The notes: a model not told the origin generated them from the sequence alone. 64,000 nt of DNA from Marinobacter segnicrescens (GCF_900111555.1 NZ_FOHZ01000001.1:62001-126000), one strand, 5' to 3'. Positions 1 through 12,143 are shown, numbered from the stretch's first letter. Numbers and translations: made by a program.

Positions 1-134
1 TGGGCCGCATTCCGGACAAGACCCGTTGCTGGGAATCAACAGAACCCAAAGCATGAACTCCTTATGGTCATAATTGACCGGTCATGATAAATCAGACCGT
101 TGCCGGATGACAGAAGTTGCCGTCCTGAAAACGC

Positions 135-168
135 AAAACCCCCGCACCGGTCACACCGGGCGGGGGTT
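135..168 (-). terminator. Rho-independent terminator after sucD
   Basis: A GC-rich inverted repeat (AACCCCCGC ... GCGGGGGTT with an inner CCGGT/ACCGG pairing) lies 30 bases past the sucD stop. Read on the minus strand it is followed by TTTTGCGTTTT. It closes the sucABlpdCD run. Bases 1-134 hold no gene I can support. Confidence 0.8.
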
Positions 169-197
169 CTGGGCATTCAAGCCAGTAAACCAGCAGT

Positions 198-1070
198 TTA
201 CCAGCCAGTTGCTTCCTTCAGGGCCTTGCCGATATCAGCCAGGCTGCGCACGGTCTTCACACCGGCATCCTGCAAGGCAGCAAACTTCTCGTCTGCAGTA
301 CCCTTACCACCGGAGATGATGGCGCCAGCGTGGCCCATCCGCTTGCCCGGAGGCGCAGTAACACCCGCGATGTAGGACACTACCGGCTTGGTCACATTGT
401 CCTTGATGAAGGCGGCGGCTTCTTCCTCAGCGGTACCACCGATTTCACCGATCATCACGATGGCCTCGGTTTCCGGATCTTCCTGCAGCAGCTTCAGGAT
501 GTCGATGAAGCTGGAGCCGGGGATCGGATCGCCACCGATGCCCACACAGGTAGACTGGCCATAGCCGAAGTCCGTGGTCTGCTTGACCGCTTCGTAGGTC
601 AGGGTACCAGAGCGGGATACGATGCCCACCTTGCCCTTCTTGTGAATGTGACCGGGCATGATGCCGATCTTGCACTCGTCCGGGGTGATCACGCCCGGGC
701 AGTTCGGGCCGATCATACGGGCGCCCTTCTTGTCGACGTACTCCTTCGCATAGAGCATGTCGATGGTGGGGATGCCCTCGGTGATGCAGACGATCAGCTG
801 AATGCCGGCGTCAGCCGCTTCGATGATGGCGTCCTTACAGAAAGGCGCCGGCACGTAGATAACGGTAGCCTCGGCACCGGTCTTCTCGACTGCCTCACGC
901 ACGGTGTTGAACACCGGCAGACCCAGGTGCTCGGTGCCGCCCTTACCGGGGCTTACACCGCCAACCAGCTTGGTGCCGTAGTCAAGCGCCTGCTCGGAGT
1001 GGAAGGTACCCTGGGCACCGGTAAAGCCCTGACAGATAACCTTGGTGTCTTTGTTGATCAGGATGCTCAT
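198..1070 (-). CDS. sucD: Succinyl-CoA ligase (ADP-forming), alpha subunit
   Basis: This subunit joins SucC to interconvert succinyl-CoA and succinate with formation of a nucleoside triphosphate, in the cytoplasm, as part of the TCA cycle. It is 290 aa, against 289 in E. coli. The N-terminal CoA-binding Rossmann domain starts [16 protein letters not shown]. The phosphorylated active-site histidine lies in [11 protein letters not shown] near residue 247. The ATG overlaps the sucC stop as TAATG, so the two are probably translationally coupled. It is the last gene of the run and a terminator follows it. Confidence 0.97.
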   Translation of the reverse strand: MSILINKDTKVICQGFTGAQGTFHSEQALDYGTKLVGGVSPGKGGTEHLGLPVFNTVREAVEKTGAEATVIYVPAPFCKDAIIEAADAGIQLIVCITEGIPTIDMLYAKEYVDKKGARMIGPNCPGVITPDECKIGIMPGHIHKKGKVGIVSRSGTLTYEAVKQTTDFGYGQSTCVGIGGDPIPGSSFIDILKLLQEDPETEAIVMIGEIGGTAEEEAAAFIKDNVTKPVVSYIAGVTAPPGKRMGHAGAIISGGKGTADEKFAALQDAGVKTVRSLADIGKALKEATGW

Positions 1071-2236
1071 TACTTACCCCCTGCGGCTTTAACGACCTGC
1101 TCTGCAGCATTGGACAGGCTGCTTGCAGCGATGATATTGAGGCCGCTCTCTTCGAGGACCTTGGTGCCCAGTTCAGCGTTGTTGCCTTCCAGACGCACCA
1201 CCACAGGAACTTTCACGCCCACTTCCTTCACGGCACCGATAATGCCCTCGGCGATCATGTCGCAACGGACGATACCACCGAAGATGTTCACCAGGACCGC
1301 CTTCACGTTGTCATCGGACAGGATGATCTTGAACGCCTCGGAGACGCGCTCCTTGGTCGCACCGCCGCCAACGTCCAGGAAGTTGGCCGGCTGGCCACCG
1401 GACAGCTTGATAATGTCCATGGTACCCATGGCCAGGCCAGCACCGTTGACCATACAGCCAATGTTGCCGTCCAGCGCCACGTAGTTCAGTTCCCACTTGG
1501 CCGCTTCCGCTTCGCGGGCGTCTTCCTGGGAAGGATCGTGCATTTCCTGGATCTGCTTCTGGCGGTACAGGGCGTTGCCGTCTACATTGATCTTGGCATC
1601 CAGGCAGTGCAGGTTACCTTCACTGGTAATAACCAGCGGGTTGATTTCCAGCAGGGCCAGGTCCTTGTCTTCGAACAGCTTGGCCAGGCCAACGAAGATC
1701 TTGGCAAACTGACCGATCTGCGCGCCTTTCAGGCCCAGTTTAAAGGCCAGCTCACGGCCCTGGTACGGCTGCGCACCAACCAGAGGATCAATCTCGGCCT
1801 TGAGGATCTTCTCGGGAGTCTCCTCGGCCACTGTCTCGATTTCAACACCACCTTCGGTGGAGGCCATGAAAACGATACGACGGGTAGCGCGGTCAACCAC
1901 TGCACCCAGATACAGTTCCTGATCGATATCGGTCAGGGACTCAACCAGAATCTTGCTGACGGGCTGGCCCTTCTCGTCAGTCTGGAAGGTCACCAGGTTC
2001 TTGCCCAGCCACTGCTCGGCGAAAGCCTTGATTTCGTCCTTGCTCTTGACGAGCTTGACACCGCCAGCCTTGCCGCGACCACCGGCGTGAACCTGGGCCT
2101 TCACAACCCAGCCGTCGCCGCCGATCTTGTCTGCCGCCGCTGCAGCTTCTTCAGGAGTATCACAGGCATAGCCCTTGGATACGGGCAGGCCGTATTCAGC
2201 GAACAGCTGCTTGGCCTGATATTCATGCAAATTCAT
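1070..2236 (-). CDS. sucC: Succinyl-CoA ligase (ADP-forming), beta subunit
   Basis: This is the nucleotide-binding beta subunit with an ATP-grasp fold, partner of SucD in the TCA cycle. I chose the start at [12 protein letters not shown], which gives 388 aa, the E. coli length. A longer in-frame extension to 2308 has no family similarity. The glycine-rich stretch [15 protein letters not shown] and the C-terminal succinate/CoA-side motif [10 protein letters not shown] are both present. It overlaps sucD by one base. The 237-base gap from lpd holds no clear terminator, so sucCD probably shares the upstream transcript, though a separate promoter cannot be excluded. Confidence 0.97.
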   Translation of the reverse strand: MNLHEYQAKQLFAEYGLPVSKGYACDTPEEAAAAADKIGGDGWVVKAQVHAGGRGKAGGVKLVKSKDEIKAFAEQWLGKNLVTFQTDEKGQPVSKILVESLTDIDQELYLGAVVDRATRRIVFMASTEGGVEIETVAEETPEKILKAEIDPLVGAQPYQGRELAFKLGLKGAQIGQFAKIFVGLAKLFEDKDLALLEINPLVITSEGNLHCLDAKINVDGNALYRQKQIQEMHDPSQEDAREAEAAKWELNYVALDGNIGCMVNGAGLAMGTMDIIKLSGGQPANFLDVGGGATKERVSEAFKIILSDDNVKAVLVNIFGGIVRCDMIAEGIIGAVKEVGVKVPVVVRLEGNNAELGTKVLEESGLNIIAASSLSNAAEQVVKAAGGK

Positions 2237-2473
2237 AGTCAAGTGTCCCGCTTTTTGATGGAGGATAACCACATACGGAATTGAACCCGCCGGAACCCAT
2301 CGGAACAAGGCCCGCGCAATACGCTTGCAGCCTGACTCCGATGCGCTCCTTCATGCGAATTCGCTACGGTACGCCGGGGATCGCCTCAGCGCACCTAAAC
2401 ACCGGGTGTCGACACGGCCCGTGTACGCCGTACTGGCGGGTCGTCCTGACCTGCCCCGCCGACACCACCGGCG

Positions 2474-3919
<1,446 letters not shown>

Positions 3920-3990
3920 CTATCCCGTTATCTGGCGGAAGCCCCGGCAGGCGTGTTCGCCTCCGGGGCTCCGGAATGAGTTTGATAGGT

Positions 3991-5244
3991 TCAGACGTCC
4001 AGCAGGATGCGGGTCGGATCCTCGATCATTTCCTTGATGGCGACGAGGAACTGTACCGCTTCCTTGCCATCGATCATGCGATGGTCGTAGGACAGCGCCA
4101 GGTACATCATTGGCAGGATCTCGACCTGACCGTTCACCGCCATCGGACGCTCCTGGATCTTGTGCATACCCAGGATGGCCGTCTGCGGCGGGTTCAGGAT
4201 CGGTGTGGAAATCAGCGAACCGAAAATACCACCGTTAGTAATGGTAAAGGTACCACCGGTCATCTCGTCGATGCCCAGCTTGCCACCCTTGGCCTTCTGG
4301 CCGTACTCGATAATCTTCTTCTCGATGTCCGCCAGGCCCATGCCGTCGACATCACGCAACACCGGAACAACCAGTCCACGGTCAGTGGAAACGGCTACAC
4401 CGATGTCCTGGTAGCCATGGTAGACCATGTCGTTGCCATCAATGGACGCGTTGACTGCGGGGAAGCGCTTGAGCGCCTCGGTGGCAGCCTTGGCAAAGAA
4501 GGACATGAAGCCCAGCTTGACGCCGTGACGCTTCTCGAAGGAGTCCTTGTACTGCTTGCGCAGCTCCATCACCGGCTTCATGTTCACTTCGTTGAACGTG
4601 GTGAGCATGGCGGCATCGGTCTGGGCCTGTACCAGGCGCTTGGCGATGCTGGCACGCAGACGGGTCATGGGCACGCGCTTCTCGGGACGTTCGCCAGCGG
4701 GCAGATCTGCTGCCGGAGCCGGCGCCTGTTGCGGCGCGGCCTGGCCGCTTGAGGACTTGCCTCCCTCGATATGAGCCTGTACGTCTTCCTTGGTTACGCG
4801 ACCACCCTTGCCAGTGCCCTTGACGGAATCCGGGTCAACGTTGCTTTCCTCGGCCAGCTTGCGGGCTGCCGGGCTCAGAATGGCATCACCGGAGGCGGCC
4901 GCGCTGCCCTGACCGGAATCGCCGGCGGACGCAGATTCCGCTTTTTCCTCGGCCTGCTTCTCTTCGCCGGAATCATCCTTCGATCCGGACTTGCTTTCAC
5001 CGGCAGCGCCTTCCTTGAACTTGCCAATCACCTCACCACTCTCAACGGTGTCGCCCTCGTCCTTGATGATTTCCTCGATCACGCCGTCGGCAGGCGCAAC
5101 CACTTCAAGAACCACCTTGTCTGTCTCAATATCGACAATCAGTTCGTCGCGTTCACAGGCTTCACCCGGCTTCTTGTGCCAGGTGGCAACGGTGCCTTCA
5201 GCGACCGACTCGGGGAAAACGGGGGCTTTTATTTCTGTTGACAT
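3991..5244 (-). CDS. sucB: Dihydrolipoyllysine succinyltransferase (2-oxoglutarate dehydrogenase E2)
   Basis: This is the core of the 2-oxoglutarate dehydrogenase complex. It transfers the succinyl group from lipoamide to CoA. It is 417 aa with a single lipoyl domain at residues 1-75 (lipoylated lysine K43 in [11 protein letters not shown]). A Glu/Ser/Ala-rich linker follows, then a peripheral subunit-binding domain near residues 122-155 ([11 protein letters not shown] ... [11 protein letters not shown]), a second Ala/Pro linker and the catalytic domain with SYDHRMIDG near the end. It is 26 bases downstream of sucA and upstream of lpdA in the same orientation. Confidence 0.97.
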   Translation of the reverse strand: MSTEIKAPVFPESVAEGTVATWHKKPGEACERDELIVDIETDKVVLEVVAPADGVIEEIIKDEGDTVESGEVIGKFKEGAAGESKSGSKDDSGEEKQAEEKAESASAGDSGQGSAAASGDAILSPAARKLAEESNVDPDSVKGTGKGGRVTKEDVQAHIEGGKSSSGQAAPQQAPAPAADLPAGERPEKRVPMTRLRASIAKRLVQAQTDAAMLTTFNEVNMKPVMELRKQYKDSFEKRHGVKLGFMSFFAKAATEALKRFPAVNASIDGNDMVYHGYQDIGVAVSTDRGLVVPVLRDVDGMGLADIEKKIIEYGQKAKGGKLGIDEMTGGTFTITNGGIFGSLISTPILNPPQTAILGMHKIQERPMAVNGQVEILPMMYLALSYDHRMIDGKEAVQFLVAIKEMIEDPTRILLDV

Positions 5245-5270
5245 CTCAATTCCTTACGTTCGGTAGCTCG

Positions 5271-8105
5271 TCACAGTTCAAAGGCGTCATTTACCAGCTT
5301 CTTCTGCTGCTCAACGTGCACGGACATATAGCCCGCAGCCGGTGCAGCAGAAGCATCACGACCTGCGTAATCCAGATACAGCTTCGGGTTCAGGCGATGC
5401 AGGGCCGCACGCATATGATGCTGACTGCAGTACCAGGCACCCTGGTTCATCGGCTCTTCCTGACACCAGACCGCATGCTTGAGCCTGGTGTAGGGCGCCA
5501 GCAGCTCGTCAAGGTCATCGCCGGGGAACGGATACAGCTGCTCGATGCGGAAGATGACCACGTCATCGCGACCGTCAGCTTTCTTCTTCTCCAGCAAATC
5601 GTAGTACACCTTGCCGCTGCAGAGGATCAGACGGGTGACTTTTTTCGGGTCAGACGGTTCCTTCTCCGGCAATACGGTCTGGAAGGTGCCCGAGGTCAGG
5701 TCGTCCAGGGATGAGGTCGCTTCCTTGTGGCGCAGCAGACTCTTCGGCGTAATGGCGACCAGCGGCTTGCGCAGCGGACGCTTCACCTGACGGCGCAACA
5801 TATGGAAGACCTGGGATGGCGTGGTCGGCACGCACACCTGGATATTGTGCTCGGCACACAGCTGCAGGAACCGCTCCAGTCGTGCAGACGAATGCTCAGG
5901 CCCCTGCCCTTCATAGCCATGGGGAAGCAGCAGGGTCAGGCCACAAAGCCGGCCCCATTTGTGCTCGCCACTGGTCAGGAACTGGTCAATCACTACCTGG
6001 GCGCCGTTGGCAAAGTCACCGAACTGGGCCTCCCAAACGATCAGTGCGTTCGGCGTGGTGGTTGAGTAGCCGTATTCAAAGGCCATCACCGCCTCTTCCG
6101 ACAGCAGGGAATCGTAGATCTCGAAAGATGGCTGCTTTTCGGACAGGTTGGCCAGGGAGGTCCAGGTATCGCCGCCCTTCTGGTTATGCAACACAGCGTG
6201 GCGGTGAGAGAAGGTGCCACGGCCCACGTCCTGGCCGGTGATACGGATCGGATGGCCCTCGTCCAGCAGGGACGCGTAGGCCATCATCTCACCATAGCCC
6301 CAGTTGAGACCAAGGGCACCGGCGGTCATCTTGTTGCGGTCTTCGACAATCTTCTGGACCTGGCGCTGAATGGAGAAGCCTTCCGGCACGTAGGTCAGCT
6401 TCTTGCCGAGACGCTGAATATTCTTGAGGGTCACGCTGGTCTTGCACTTGGCAGTCCATTCATGGCCCAGGTGCGGAGTCCAGTCAACGTAAAGCTCGGT
6501 GTTCGGTTCCTTGACCAGGGACTTCACGACATGCTCACCGTTATCGAGGGCGTCCCGATACTCGGTTTCCATTTTCTTGGCGTCGTCCTCGGACAGGACC
6601 CCTTCCTCCACCAACTGGCTGGCGTAGAGGTGACGGGTGCTCTTGAGCTTGCGGATCTTGTCGTACATCACCGGCTGGGTCGCGGAAGGCTCGTCGGCCT
6701 CGTTGTGCCCCCGGCGGCGGTAACAGACCAGGTCAATCACCACGTCCTGCTTGAACTCGTTGCGGTAGTCCATGGCCATCTGGGTGACAAACATAACCGC
6801 TTCGGGATCGTCGGCGTTCACGTGCAGGATGGGCGCCTGGATCATCTTGGCCACATCGGTGCAGTACTCGGTGGAGCGCGCGTCTTCCTGTTTGCTGGTG
6901 GTGAAGCCAACCTGGTTATTGATCACGATGTGGATGGTACCGCCCACACCAAAGCCCCGGGTCTGGGACATCTGGAAGGTTTCCATCACCACGCCCTGAC
7001 CGGCAAAGGCCGCGTCACCATGCATGATGATCGGTACCACCTGGCTGCCGTCGGTATCTTTGCGTCGCGTCTGCCGCGCACGAACAGACCCGACAACAAC
7101 GGGAGAAACGATTTCCAGGTGCGACGGGTTGAAGGCCAGTGCCAGGTGAACCTCACCACCTTCCGTCATCACATTGGAAGAAAAGCCCTGGTGATACTTG
7201 ACGTCACCGGAGCCGGAATCCGCCATTTTTTTGCCTTCGAACTCGTCGAACAGGTCTTTCGGGTTCTTGCCCAGGGTGTTAACCAGCACGTTCAGGCGGC
7301 CACGGTGTGCCATGCCCAGAACGATTTCCTTGGCACCATAGCTGCCGGCACGCTGGATCAGTTCGTCGAGGCAGGGAATCAGTGCTTCGCCGCCTTCAAG
7401 ACCGAAACGCTTGACGCCCGGATAGCGTGAGCCCAGGTACTTTTCCAGGCCCTCGGCAGCAGTGAGCCGTTCCAGCAAATGTTTGCGGGTCTTGGCCTCA
7501 TAGGCGGGGCGGGACCTGACGGGCTCCATGCGTTGCTGGAACCACCGCTTGATACGGGTGTCGACCACGTGCATGTACTCAGCCCCGATGCTGCTGCAGT
7601 ACGTCTTGCGCAGTTCATCGACGATATCGCCGAGTTTCATCTTCTCGGAGCCAAAATTCAGCGAACCGGTCTGGAACTCCAGGTCACGATCCGCGTCGGA
7701 CAGCTCATGAAAGCCCGGATCCAGATCTTCCACCTGCGGCCGCTGCCAAACGCCCAGAGGATCAAGCTGCGCTTCCTGGTGTCCGCGGAAGCGGTAGGCG
7801 TTGATCATCTGGAGGACACGGATCTGTTTCCGGTCGGCGTCAGTCGTGGCAGAGGCGGGAACACCGGCGCCACTGTAAAAGCGCTGGTTACGGGAGATAT
7901 GTTCGAACTGTTCACGGATGGTGGAATGGGCAACGTCACGGGTATTGCCGTCGACGCCCGGAAGCTTGTCAAAATAGCTTCGCCACTCTTCTGGAATGGC
8001 ATTGGGATCGGTCAGGTAGGTTTCAAAAAGCTGCTCAACATAGGCCAGATTCCCACCCTGTAGATGGGAGGTCTGCCATAACTGCTCCATTATGCTTTCA
8101 TGCAT
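5271..8105 (-). CDS. sucA: 2-oxoglutarate dehydrogenase E1 component
   Basis: This thiamine-diphosphate enzyme decarboxylates 2-oxoglutarate and loads succinyl onto SucB lipoate. I chose the start at MHESIMEQLWQ (944 aa; E. coli 933), because AAGGTGAG lies about 9 bases upstream. A 23-residue longer in-frame start at 8174 lacks both an RBS and family similarity. Recognisable motifs are the N-terminal LAYVEQLFETYL segment that binds E2, MAHRGRLNVLVNTLGK, the ThDP-binding region GDAAFAGQGVV ... INNQVGFTTS, and the C-terminal HSSARLERFLQL. It heads the sucAB-lpd-sucCD run. Confidence 0.96.
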   Translation of the reverse strand: MHESIMEQLWQTSHLQGGNLAYVEQLFETYLTDPNAIPEEWRSYFDKLPGVDGNTRDVAHSTIREQFEHISRNQRFYSGAGVPASATTDADRKQIRVLQMINAYRFRGHQEAQLDPLGVWQRPQVEDLDPGFHELSDADRDLEFQTGSLNFGSEKMKLGDIVDELRKTYCSSIGAEYMHVVDTRIKRWFQQRMEPVRSRPAYEAKTRKHLLERLTAAEGLEKYLGSRYPGVKRFGLEGGEALIPCLDELIQRAGSYGAKEIVLGMAHRGRLNVLVNTLGKNPKDLFDEFEGKKMADSGSGDVKYHQGFSSNVMTEGGEVHLALAFNPSHLEIVSPVVVGSVRARQTRRKDTDGSQVVPIIMHGDAAFAGQGVVMETFQMSQTRGFGVGGTIHIVINNQVGFTTSKQEDARSTEYCTDVAKMIQAPILHVNADDPEAVMFVTQMAMDYRNEFKQDVVIDLVCYRRRGHNEADEPSATQPVMYDKIRKLKSTRHLYASQLVEEGVLSEDDAKKMETEYRDALDNGEHVVKSLVKEPNTELYVDWTPHLGHEWTAKCKTSVTLKNIQRLGKKLTYVPEGFSIQRQVQKIVEDRNKMTAGALGLNWGYGEMMAYASLLDEGHPIRITGQDVGRGTFSHRHAVLHNQKGGDTWTSLANLSEKQPSFEIYDSLLSEEAVMAFEYGYSTTTPNALIVWEAQFGDFANGAQVVIDQFLTSGEHKWGRLCGLTLLLPHGYEGQGPEHSSARLERFLQLCAEHNIQVCVPTTPSQVFHMLRRQVKRPLRKPLVAITPKSLLRHKEATSSLDDLTSGTFQTVLPEKEPSDPKKVTRLILCSGKVYYDLLEKKKADGRDDVVIFRIEQLYPFPGDDLDELLAPYTRLKHAVWCQEEPMNQGAWYCSQHHMRAALHRLNPKLYLDYAGRDASAAPAAGYMSVHVEQQKKLVNDAFEL

Positions 8106-8258
8106 TTTGAATAGCTCACCTTGGACTGGTGCGGGGGAGCTCATCATGGTCGGCCAGGGGTATTTCTCAGTCAATACGGGTTTTTACGGGATCGACTGTA
8201 GCCACCACAACTTACACGGATGTTTTCCGTTCCCCGGTGGTTTTTTATACTGAATCGG

Positions 8259-8292
8259 GCCGCAGCAACGCTTTTTGGGCATATGCTGCGGC
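8259..8292 (-). promoter_or_regulatory. Hairpin in the sdhB-sucA intergenic region
   Basis: Bases 8106-8421 (316 bases) hold no gene. They contain a perfect 9-bp inverted repeat, GCCGCAGCA (8259-8267) and TGCTGCGGC (8284-8292), with a 16-base loop containing a run of A on the minus strand. The following minus-strand sequence reaches TATAAAAAACC. It could be a weak terminator after sdhB, an RNA processing site or part of the sucA leader. The sequence alone does not decide. Confidence 0.45.
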
Positions 8293-8421
8293 ACGATAGC
8301 TTGCCTTACCGGTCCCCACCTGCCAATGAGCCTTTGGTAGAAGGCTATTCAGCCAGGCGGAAGGCAGACCGGCGGCCTGACACTTCCAGAACAGTATAGC
8401 GGTCTTACAGCAAACCGCAGA

Positions 8422-9126
8422 TCAGGTGGCCCGCTGCAACAACAGGTCGCGGATATGCCCGATAGCGCGGGTCGGGTTCAGACCCTTGGGACATACGCTG
8501 ACACAGTTCATGATGCCGCGGCAACGGAACACACTGAACGGATCGTCCAGGTTGGACAGTCGCTCAGCCTGTGCGGTGTCACGGGTGTCCGCCAGGAAAC
8601 GATAGGCCTGCAGCAGACCGGCCGGCCCGATGAACTTGTCCGGATTCCACCAGAACGAAGGACAGGACGTGGAACAACAGGCACACAGGATACACTCGTA
8701 CAGACCGTCCAGCTTCTCCCGGTCTTCCGGGCTCTGCAGACGCTCGATGGCCGGCTCAGGCGTATTGTTGATCAGGTACGGCTGCACCTTCTCGTACTGC
8801 TGGTAGAACAGGTTCATGTCCACCACCAGGTCACGGATGACAGGCAGGCCCGGCAGCGGGCGCAGAACCAGCTTGCCATGCTTGACCACCTCGGAAGCCG
8901 GGGTAATGCAGGCCAGTCCATTCTTGCCATTCATGTTCATGCCATCGGAGCCACAGACCCCTTCCCGACAGGAGCGACGGTACGCCAGTGACGGGTCCTT
9001 CTCCTTGAGCAGGTTGAGCACGTCCAGCACCATCAGGTCCTTGCCTTCCGGAAGCTCCAGCTCAACATCCTGCATGTAAGGGGCGTTGTCAGTTTCCGGG
9101 TTATAACGGTAAAGGCTTACCAACAT
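8422..9126 (-). CDS. sdhB: Succinate dehydrogenase iron-sulfur subunit
   Basis: SdhB carries electrons from SdhA FAD to the membrane quinone site through three Fe-S clusters. It is 234 aa. The N-terminal [2Fe-2S] ligands are in SCREGVCGSDGM followed by GLAC. The C-terminal [4Fe-4S] and [3Fe-4S] ligands are in CILCACCSTSCPSFWWN and CRGIMNCVSVCPKGLNP. It is the last gene of sdhCDAB, 15 bases after sdhA. Confidence 0.97.
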   Translation of the reverse strand: MLVSLYRYNPETDNAPYMQDVELELPEGKDLMVLDVLNLLKEKDPSLAYRRSCREGVCGSDGMNMNGKNGLACITPASEVVKHGKLVLRPLPGLPVIRDLVVDMNLFYQQYEKVQPYLINNTPEPAIERLQSPEDREKLDGLYECILCACCSTSCPSFWWNPDKFIGPAGLLQAYRFLADTRDTAQAERLSNLDDPFSVFRCRGIMNCVSVCPKGLNPTRAIGHIRDLLLQRAT

Positions 9127-9141
9127 CTTGATCTATCCCCC

Positions 9142-10914
9142 TTAGTAAGTCCGGACTTTCGGCTCGAAGGTCGGAACCGTCTTCGGCGCGAAGTTAACGT
9201 CACGCTTGCCTACCCGTTTTTCGAGCGGGAAGTAGACAGAGTGCTTCAGCCAGTTTTCGTCGTCACGCTCGGTAAAGTCGTTTCGGGCATGGGCACCACG
9301 GCTTTCCTTACGCTCCACGGCGGAGACTGCCGTTGCATAGGCAACCTCAAACAGGTTGTCCAGTTCCAGCGCCTCGATACGGGCCGTGTTGAAAGCATTG
9401 CTCCGATCGGAAAGCTTGGTGCGGCGCACCCTTTCACCGATTTCGTCAAGCAGTTTCAGGCCTTTCTCCATGCTCTCACCGTCCCGGAATACACCAAAGT
9501 ACAGCTGCATGCAGTTCTGAAGATCCTTGCGGACCTTGGCCACTTCTTCACCCTCTTCGGTGCTGTTGAGACGGTCCAGGCGAGCCATGGCCTTCTGGAT
9601 TTCCTCGTCAGTGGCAGCGTCGATCTCGAAGCCATCGCGGATCATCTTCTCGATGTGCAGGCCGGCGGCGCGACCGAAGACCACCAGGTCAAGCAGGGAG
9701 TTGCCGCCCAGCCGGTTGGCACCGTGAACGGATACACACGCAGCTTCGCCACAGGCAAACAGGCCTTCGATCGGCTTGTCGTTGCCGTTCTCGTCCTGGG
9801 TCAGGGCCTGGCCGCCCACGTTGGTGGGAATGCCACCCATCATGTAGTGACAGGTAGGAACAACCGGGATTGGTTCCTTGACCGGGTCTACGTGGGCAAA
9901 GGTACGGGACAGCTCACAGATACCCGGCAGACGCAGGTTGAGGGTTTCTTCGCCCAGATGGTCCAGCTTCAGCAGAACGTGGTCTTTCTCGGGACCGCAG
10001 CCGCGGCCTTCGAGAATTTCCAGAACCATGGAACGGGCCACCACGTCACGACCGGCCAGGTCTTTGGCGTTAGGTGCGTAGCGCTCCATGAAACGCTCAC
10101 CCTCGCCGTTGATCAGATAACCGCCCTCACCGCGACAACCCTCGGTCACCAGGGTGCCAGCGCCGTAAATACCGGTCGGGTGGAATTGCCACATTTCCAT
10201 ATCCTGGACCGGGAAGCCGGCGCGCAGCGCCATGCCGACACCGTCGCCGGTATTGATCAGGGCGTTGGTGGTGGAGGCGTAGATACGACCTGCACCGCCG
10301 GTGGCCAGAACCGTCGCCTTGGCCTTGATGTAGGCCACTTCGCCAGTTTCGATTTCAATGGCGACAACACCCACCACCTGGTCCTTGCTGTTCTTGACCA
10401 GGTCGACCGCATACCACTCGTTCAGGAAGGTAGTTCCGCCTTTCAGGTTGGCCTGGTAAAGGGTATGCAGCAGGGCATGGCCAGTACGGTCAGCCGCGGC
10501 ACAGGTACGAGCGGCCTGGGTGGGGTTGTCCGGACCCTTGGACTGGCCACCGAACGGACGCTGGTAGATACGGCCCTGCTCGGTACGGGAGAACGGCAGA
10601 CCCATGTGCTCCAGCTCGAAAACTGCCTGGGGGCCCACGGAACACATATATTCGATAGCGTCCTGGTCACCGATGTAGTCAGACCCCTTCACGGTGTCAT
10701 ACATGTGCCAGCGCCAGTCATCATTGGGATCCGCACTGGCAATGGCACAGGTGATGCCGCCCTGGGCAGATACGGTGTGGGAGCGCGTCGGGAATACCTT
10801 GGTGATACAGGCGGTGTTCAGGCCTGACTCGGTGAGCTGCAGCGCGGCACGCATGCCGGAACCGCCACCACCGATAACAATCGCGTCGTAGGAAATGGTC
10901 TTGATATTAGCCAT
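9142..10914 (-). CDS. sdhA: Succinate dehydrogenase flavoprotein subunit
   Basis: This subunit oxidises succinate to fumarate on the cytoplasmic face of the membrane. It is 590 aa, close to the E. coli 588. The FAD dinucleotide motif [13 protein letters not shown] is near residue 16. The histidine that binds FAD covalently lies in [16 protein letters not shown] near residue 45. The capping-domain active-site region contains [20 protein letters not shown], and [13 protein letters not shown] is conserved. It lies three bases from sdhD and 15 from sdhB. Confidence 0.98.
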   Translation of the reverse strand: MANIKTISYDAIVIGGGGSGMRAALQLTESGLNTACITKVFPTRSHTVSAQGGITCAIASADPNDDWRWHMYDTVKGSDYIGDQDAIEYMCSVGPQAVFELEHMGLPFSRTEQGRIYQRPFGGQSKGPDNPTQAARTCAAADRTGHALLHTLYQANLKGGTTFLNEWYAVDLVKNSKDQVVGVVAIEIETGEVAYIKAKATVLATGGAGRIYASTTNALINTGDGVGMALRAGFPVQDMEMWQFHPTGIYGAGTLVTEGCRGEGGYLINGEGERFMERYAPNAKDLAGRDVVARSMVLEILEGRGCGPEKDHVLLKLDHLGEETLNLRLPGICELSRTFAHVDPVKEPIPVVPTCHYMMGGIPTNVGGQALTQDENGNDKPIEGLFACGEAACVSVHGANRLGGNSLLDLVVFGRAAGLHIEKMIRDGFEIDAATDEEIQKAMARLDRLNSTEEGEEVAKVRKDLQNCMQLYFGVFRDGESMEKGLKLLDEIGERVRRTKLSDRSNAFNTARIEALELDNLFEVAYATAVSAVERKESRGAHARNDFTERDDENWLKHSVYFPLEKRVGKRDVNFAPKTVPTFEPKVRTY

Positions 10915-10917
10915 CTA

Positions 10918-11265
10918 TTAAAGCCCCCAAAGAATCTGAATGCCCCAGACAACATATACGAACATCACGGTGCCGCAGATAGCCTGGAACAGGAACCGCG
11001 GCAGTGTTGCCTTGATGTAGTCAGTGGAAACCGTCCACAGACCGACCCAGGCATGCCCGCCAAGCGCAATCAGGGTGCCGAGACTGAAAATACGGAACCA
11101 GGTCTGACTGAACAGGCCGGCCCACGCTTCATAATCGAGGTCCGTTGTCAGCATGAAGCCAAGCAGGAAAATCGTGTAAAGCGCGAGCAGGTATGCACTG
11201 ACGCGCTGGACCATCCAGTCATAGACGCCGCTGCGGCCGAGATTTGTTACGCTGTTCACTGCCAT
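10918..11265 (-). CDS. sdhD: Succinate dehydrogenase membrane anchor subunit D
   Basis: SdhD and SdhC together anchor the enzyme and form the quinone and haem b site. It is 115 aa from the ATG at 11265, the E. coli length. GGGGG lies 7 bases upstream of this ATG, whereas the ATG two codons earlier (11271) abuts that tract. Three hydrophobic helices are visible, near residues 18-42, 52-75 and 88-113. GGHAWVGLWTVSTDY holds the likely haem-ligand histidine and the quinone-site Asp-Tyr pair. It overlaps the sdhC 3' end. Confidence 0.93.
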   Translation of the reverse strand: MAVNSVTNLGRSGVYDWMVQRVSAYLLALYTIFLLGFMLTTDLDYEAWAGLFSQTWFRIFSLGTLIALGGHAWVGLWTVSTDYIKATLPRFLFQAICGTVMFVYVVWGIQILWGL

Positions 11266-11633
11266 ACCCATACCCCCGCGAGAACAATCAGGATCACCGA
11301 AATAACGATTGTGAGCTTCGCCGCCAGACGACCGCTCTTGAGCTCTTCACCGATACCCATATCCATCAGCAAATGCTTGATGCCCGCCACCAGGTGGTAC
11401 AGCAGGGCGGAAAGGATGCCCCAGATGATCAGCTTCGCCAGGAAGCTGTCCAGCAGTTCATTGACGCGAGCAAAGCCCTCTTCCCCGGACAATGACAGGT
11501 CCAGCCCATACAACAGGAAGGCAACACCAACAAACATGATGACGCCACTGATGCGGTGCAGTATGGAAGTAATGGCAGGTAGCGGAAAATGAAACTTGCC
11601 GAGATCGAGATTAACTGGTCGTTTGCTATTCAC
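11256..11633 (-). CDS. sdhC: Succinate dehydrogenase cytochrome b556 subunit C
   Basis: This is the first gene of sdhCDAB. I chose a GTG start at 11633, giving 125 aa beginning (M)NSKRPVNLDLGKFHFPLPA, which matches the usual SdhC N-terminus. The open frame extends to 11732 but that part has no family character. SILHRISGVIMF holds the quinone-site Ser/Arg region, and LLYHLVAGIKHLLMDMG holds the expected haem-ligand histidine. Three transmembrane helices are apparent. A promoter about 180 bases upstream (11814-11842) fits. Confidence 0.92.
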   Translation of the reverse strand: MNSKRPVNLDLGKFHFPLPAITSILHRISGVIMFVGVAFLLYGLDLSLSGEEGFARVNELLDSFLAKLIIWGILSALLYHLVAGIKHLLMDMGIGEELKSGRLAAKLTIVISVILIVLAGVWVWQ

Positions 11634-11813
11634 AGCGCTCTCACACTCTCTCGTTGCTCCGCTTTTCCGGGCGAACCGGAGCGGATGGTTGGTATGAAGG
11701 ATGACCGTGTCGGCACACCGTTGTGTCCGCACAGGTTATTCAGGAGGGAGGACATAACCGCAGACGTCGTTGCCGGCGTTCCGGCTTGGTTAGTCCCCGT
11801 TTCCGGGCTAGGG

Positions 11814-11842
11814 ATTATAAGGAGTGCCCCCCGGAATTACAA
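11814..11842 (-). promoter_or_regulatory. Candidate sigma70 promoter of sdhCDAB
   Basis: On the minus strand there is a perfect TATAAT (-10, 11814-11819) with TTGTAA (-35, 11837-11842) and a 17-base spacer. It faces sdhC with a leader of roughly 170 bases. I recognise no specific regulator site in the leader. Confidence 0.6.
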
Positions 11843-12050
11843 ACCGGCAAGTCTGGAAAACCCTGATACATCAGGCCACGGACTCAGCTATTGGGATGAT
11901 TGACAAATGCTATTTGAGACTTACAAAACAACAGTCTCATCTAACCCCGACAACGGAAAACAAACGCCTGTGGAGGAGCGGTGCCTGCCATTCTCCCCAC
12001 AATCGGTTATCATGCCCGGATTGTTTCACGATGTTTTATCTCGCCGCGCA

Positions 12051-12078
12051 TTGACAAAAAAAGCCAACACCCTATATT
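12051..12078 (+). promoter_or_regulatory. Sigma70 promoter of gltA
   Basis: TTGACA (12051-12056), a 16-base spacer and TATATT (12073-12078) face gltA. This leaves a leader of about 60 bases before the ATG at 12144, which is preceded by the RBS ACAGGAGAG. The 510-base gap 11634-12143 is otherwise occupied only by the divergent sdh promoter. A second TTGACA at 11900 has no matching -10. Confidence 0.75.
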
Positions 12079-12143
12079 TTGCCGCCGGTTTACCAATAAT
12101 ACGCGCCTTCCCGCGCTACTAACGCTGATAACAGGAGAGCACC

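Noticed and set aside
9241-10827. 528-codon open frame antisense to sdhA (and similar long frames antisense to fadB at 19231-21243, lpd at 2501-3979 and queA at 53367-54500)
   Set aside because: They mirror strongly conserved genes on the other strand in GC-rich DNA, have no family features, and have no RBS.
11900-11928. TTGACA at 11900 as a second gltA promoter
   Set aside because: No acceptable -10 lies at 15-19 bases downstream, whereas 12051-12078 has both hexamers.
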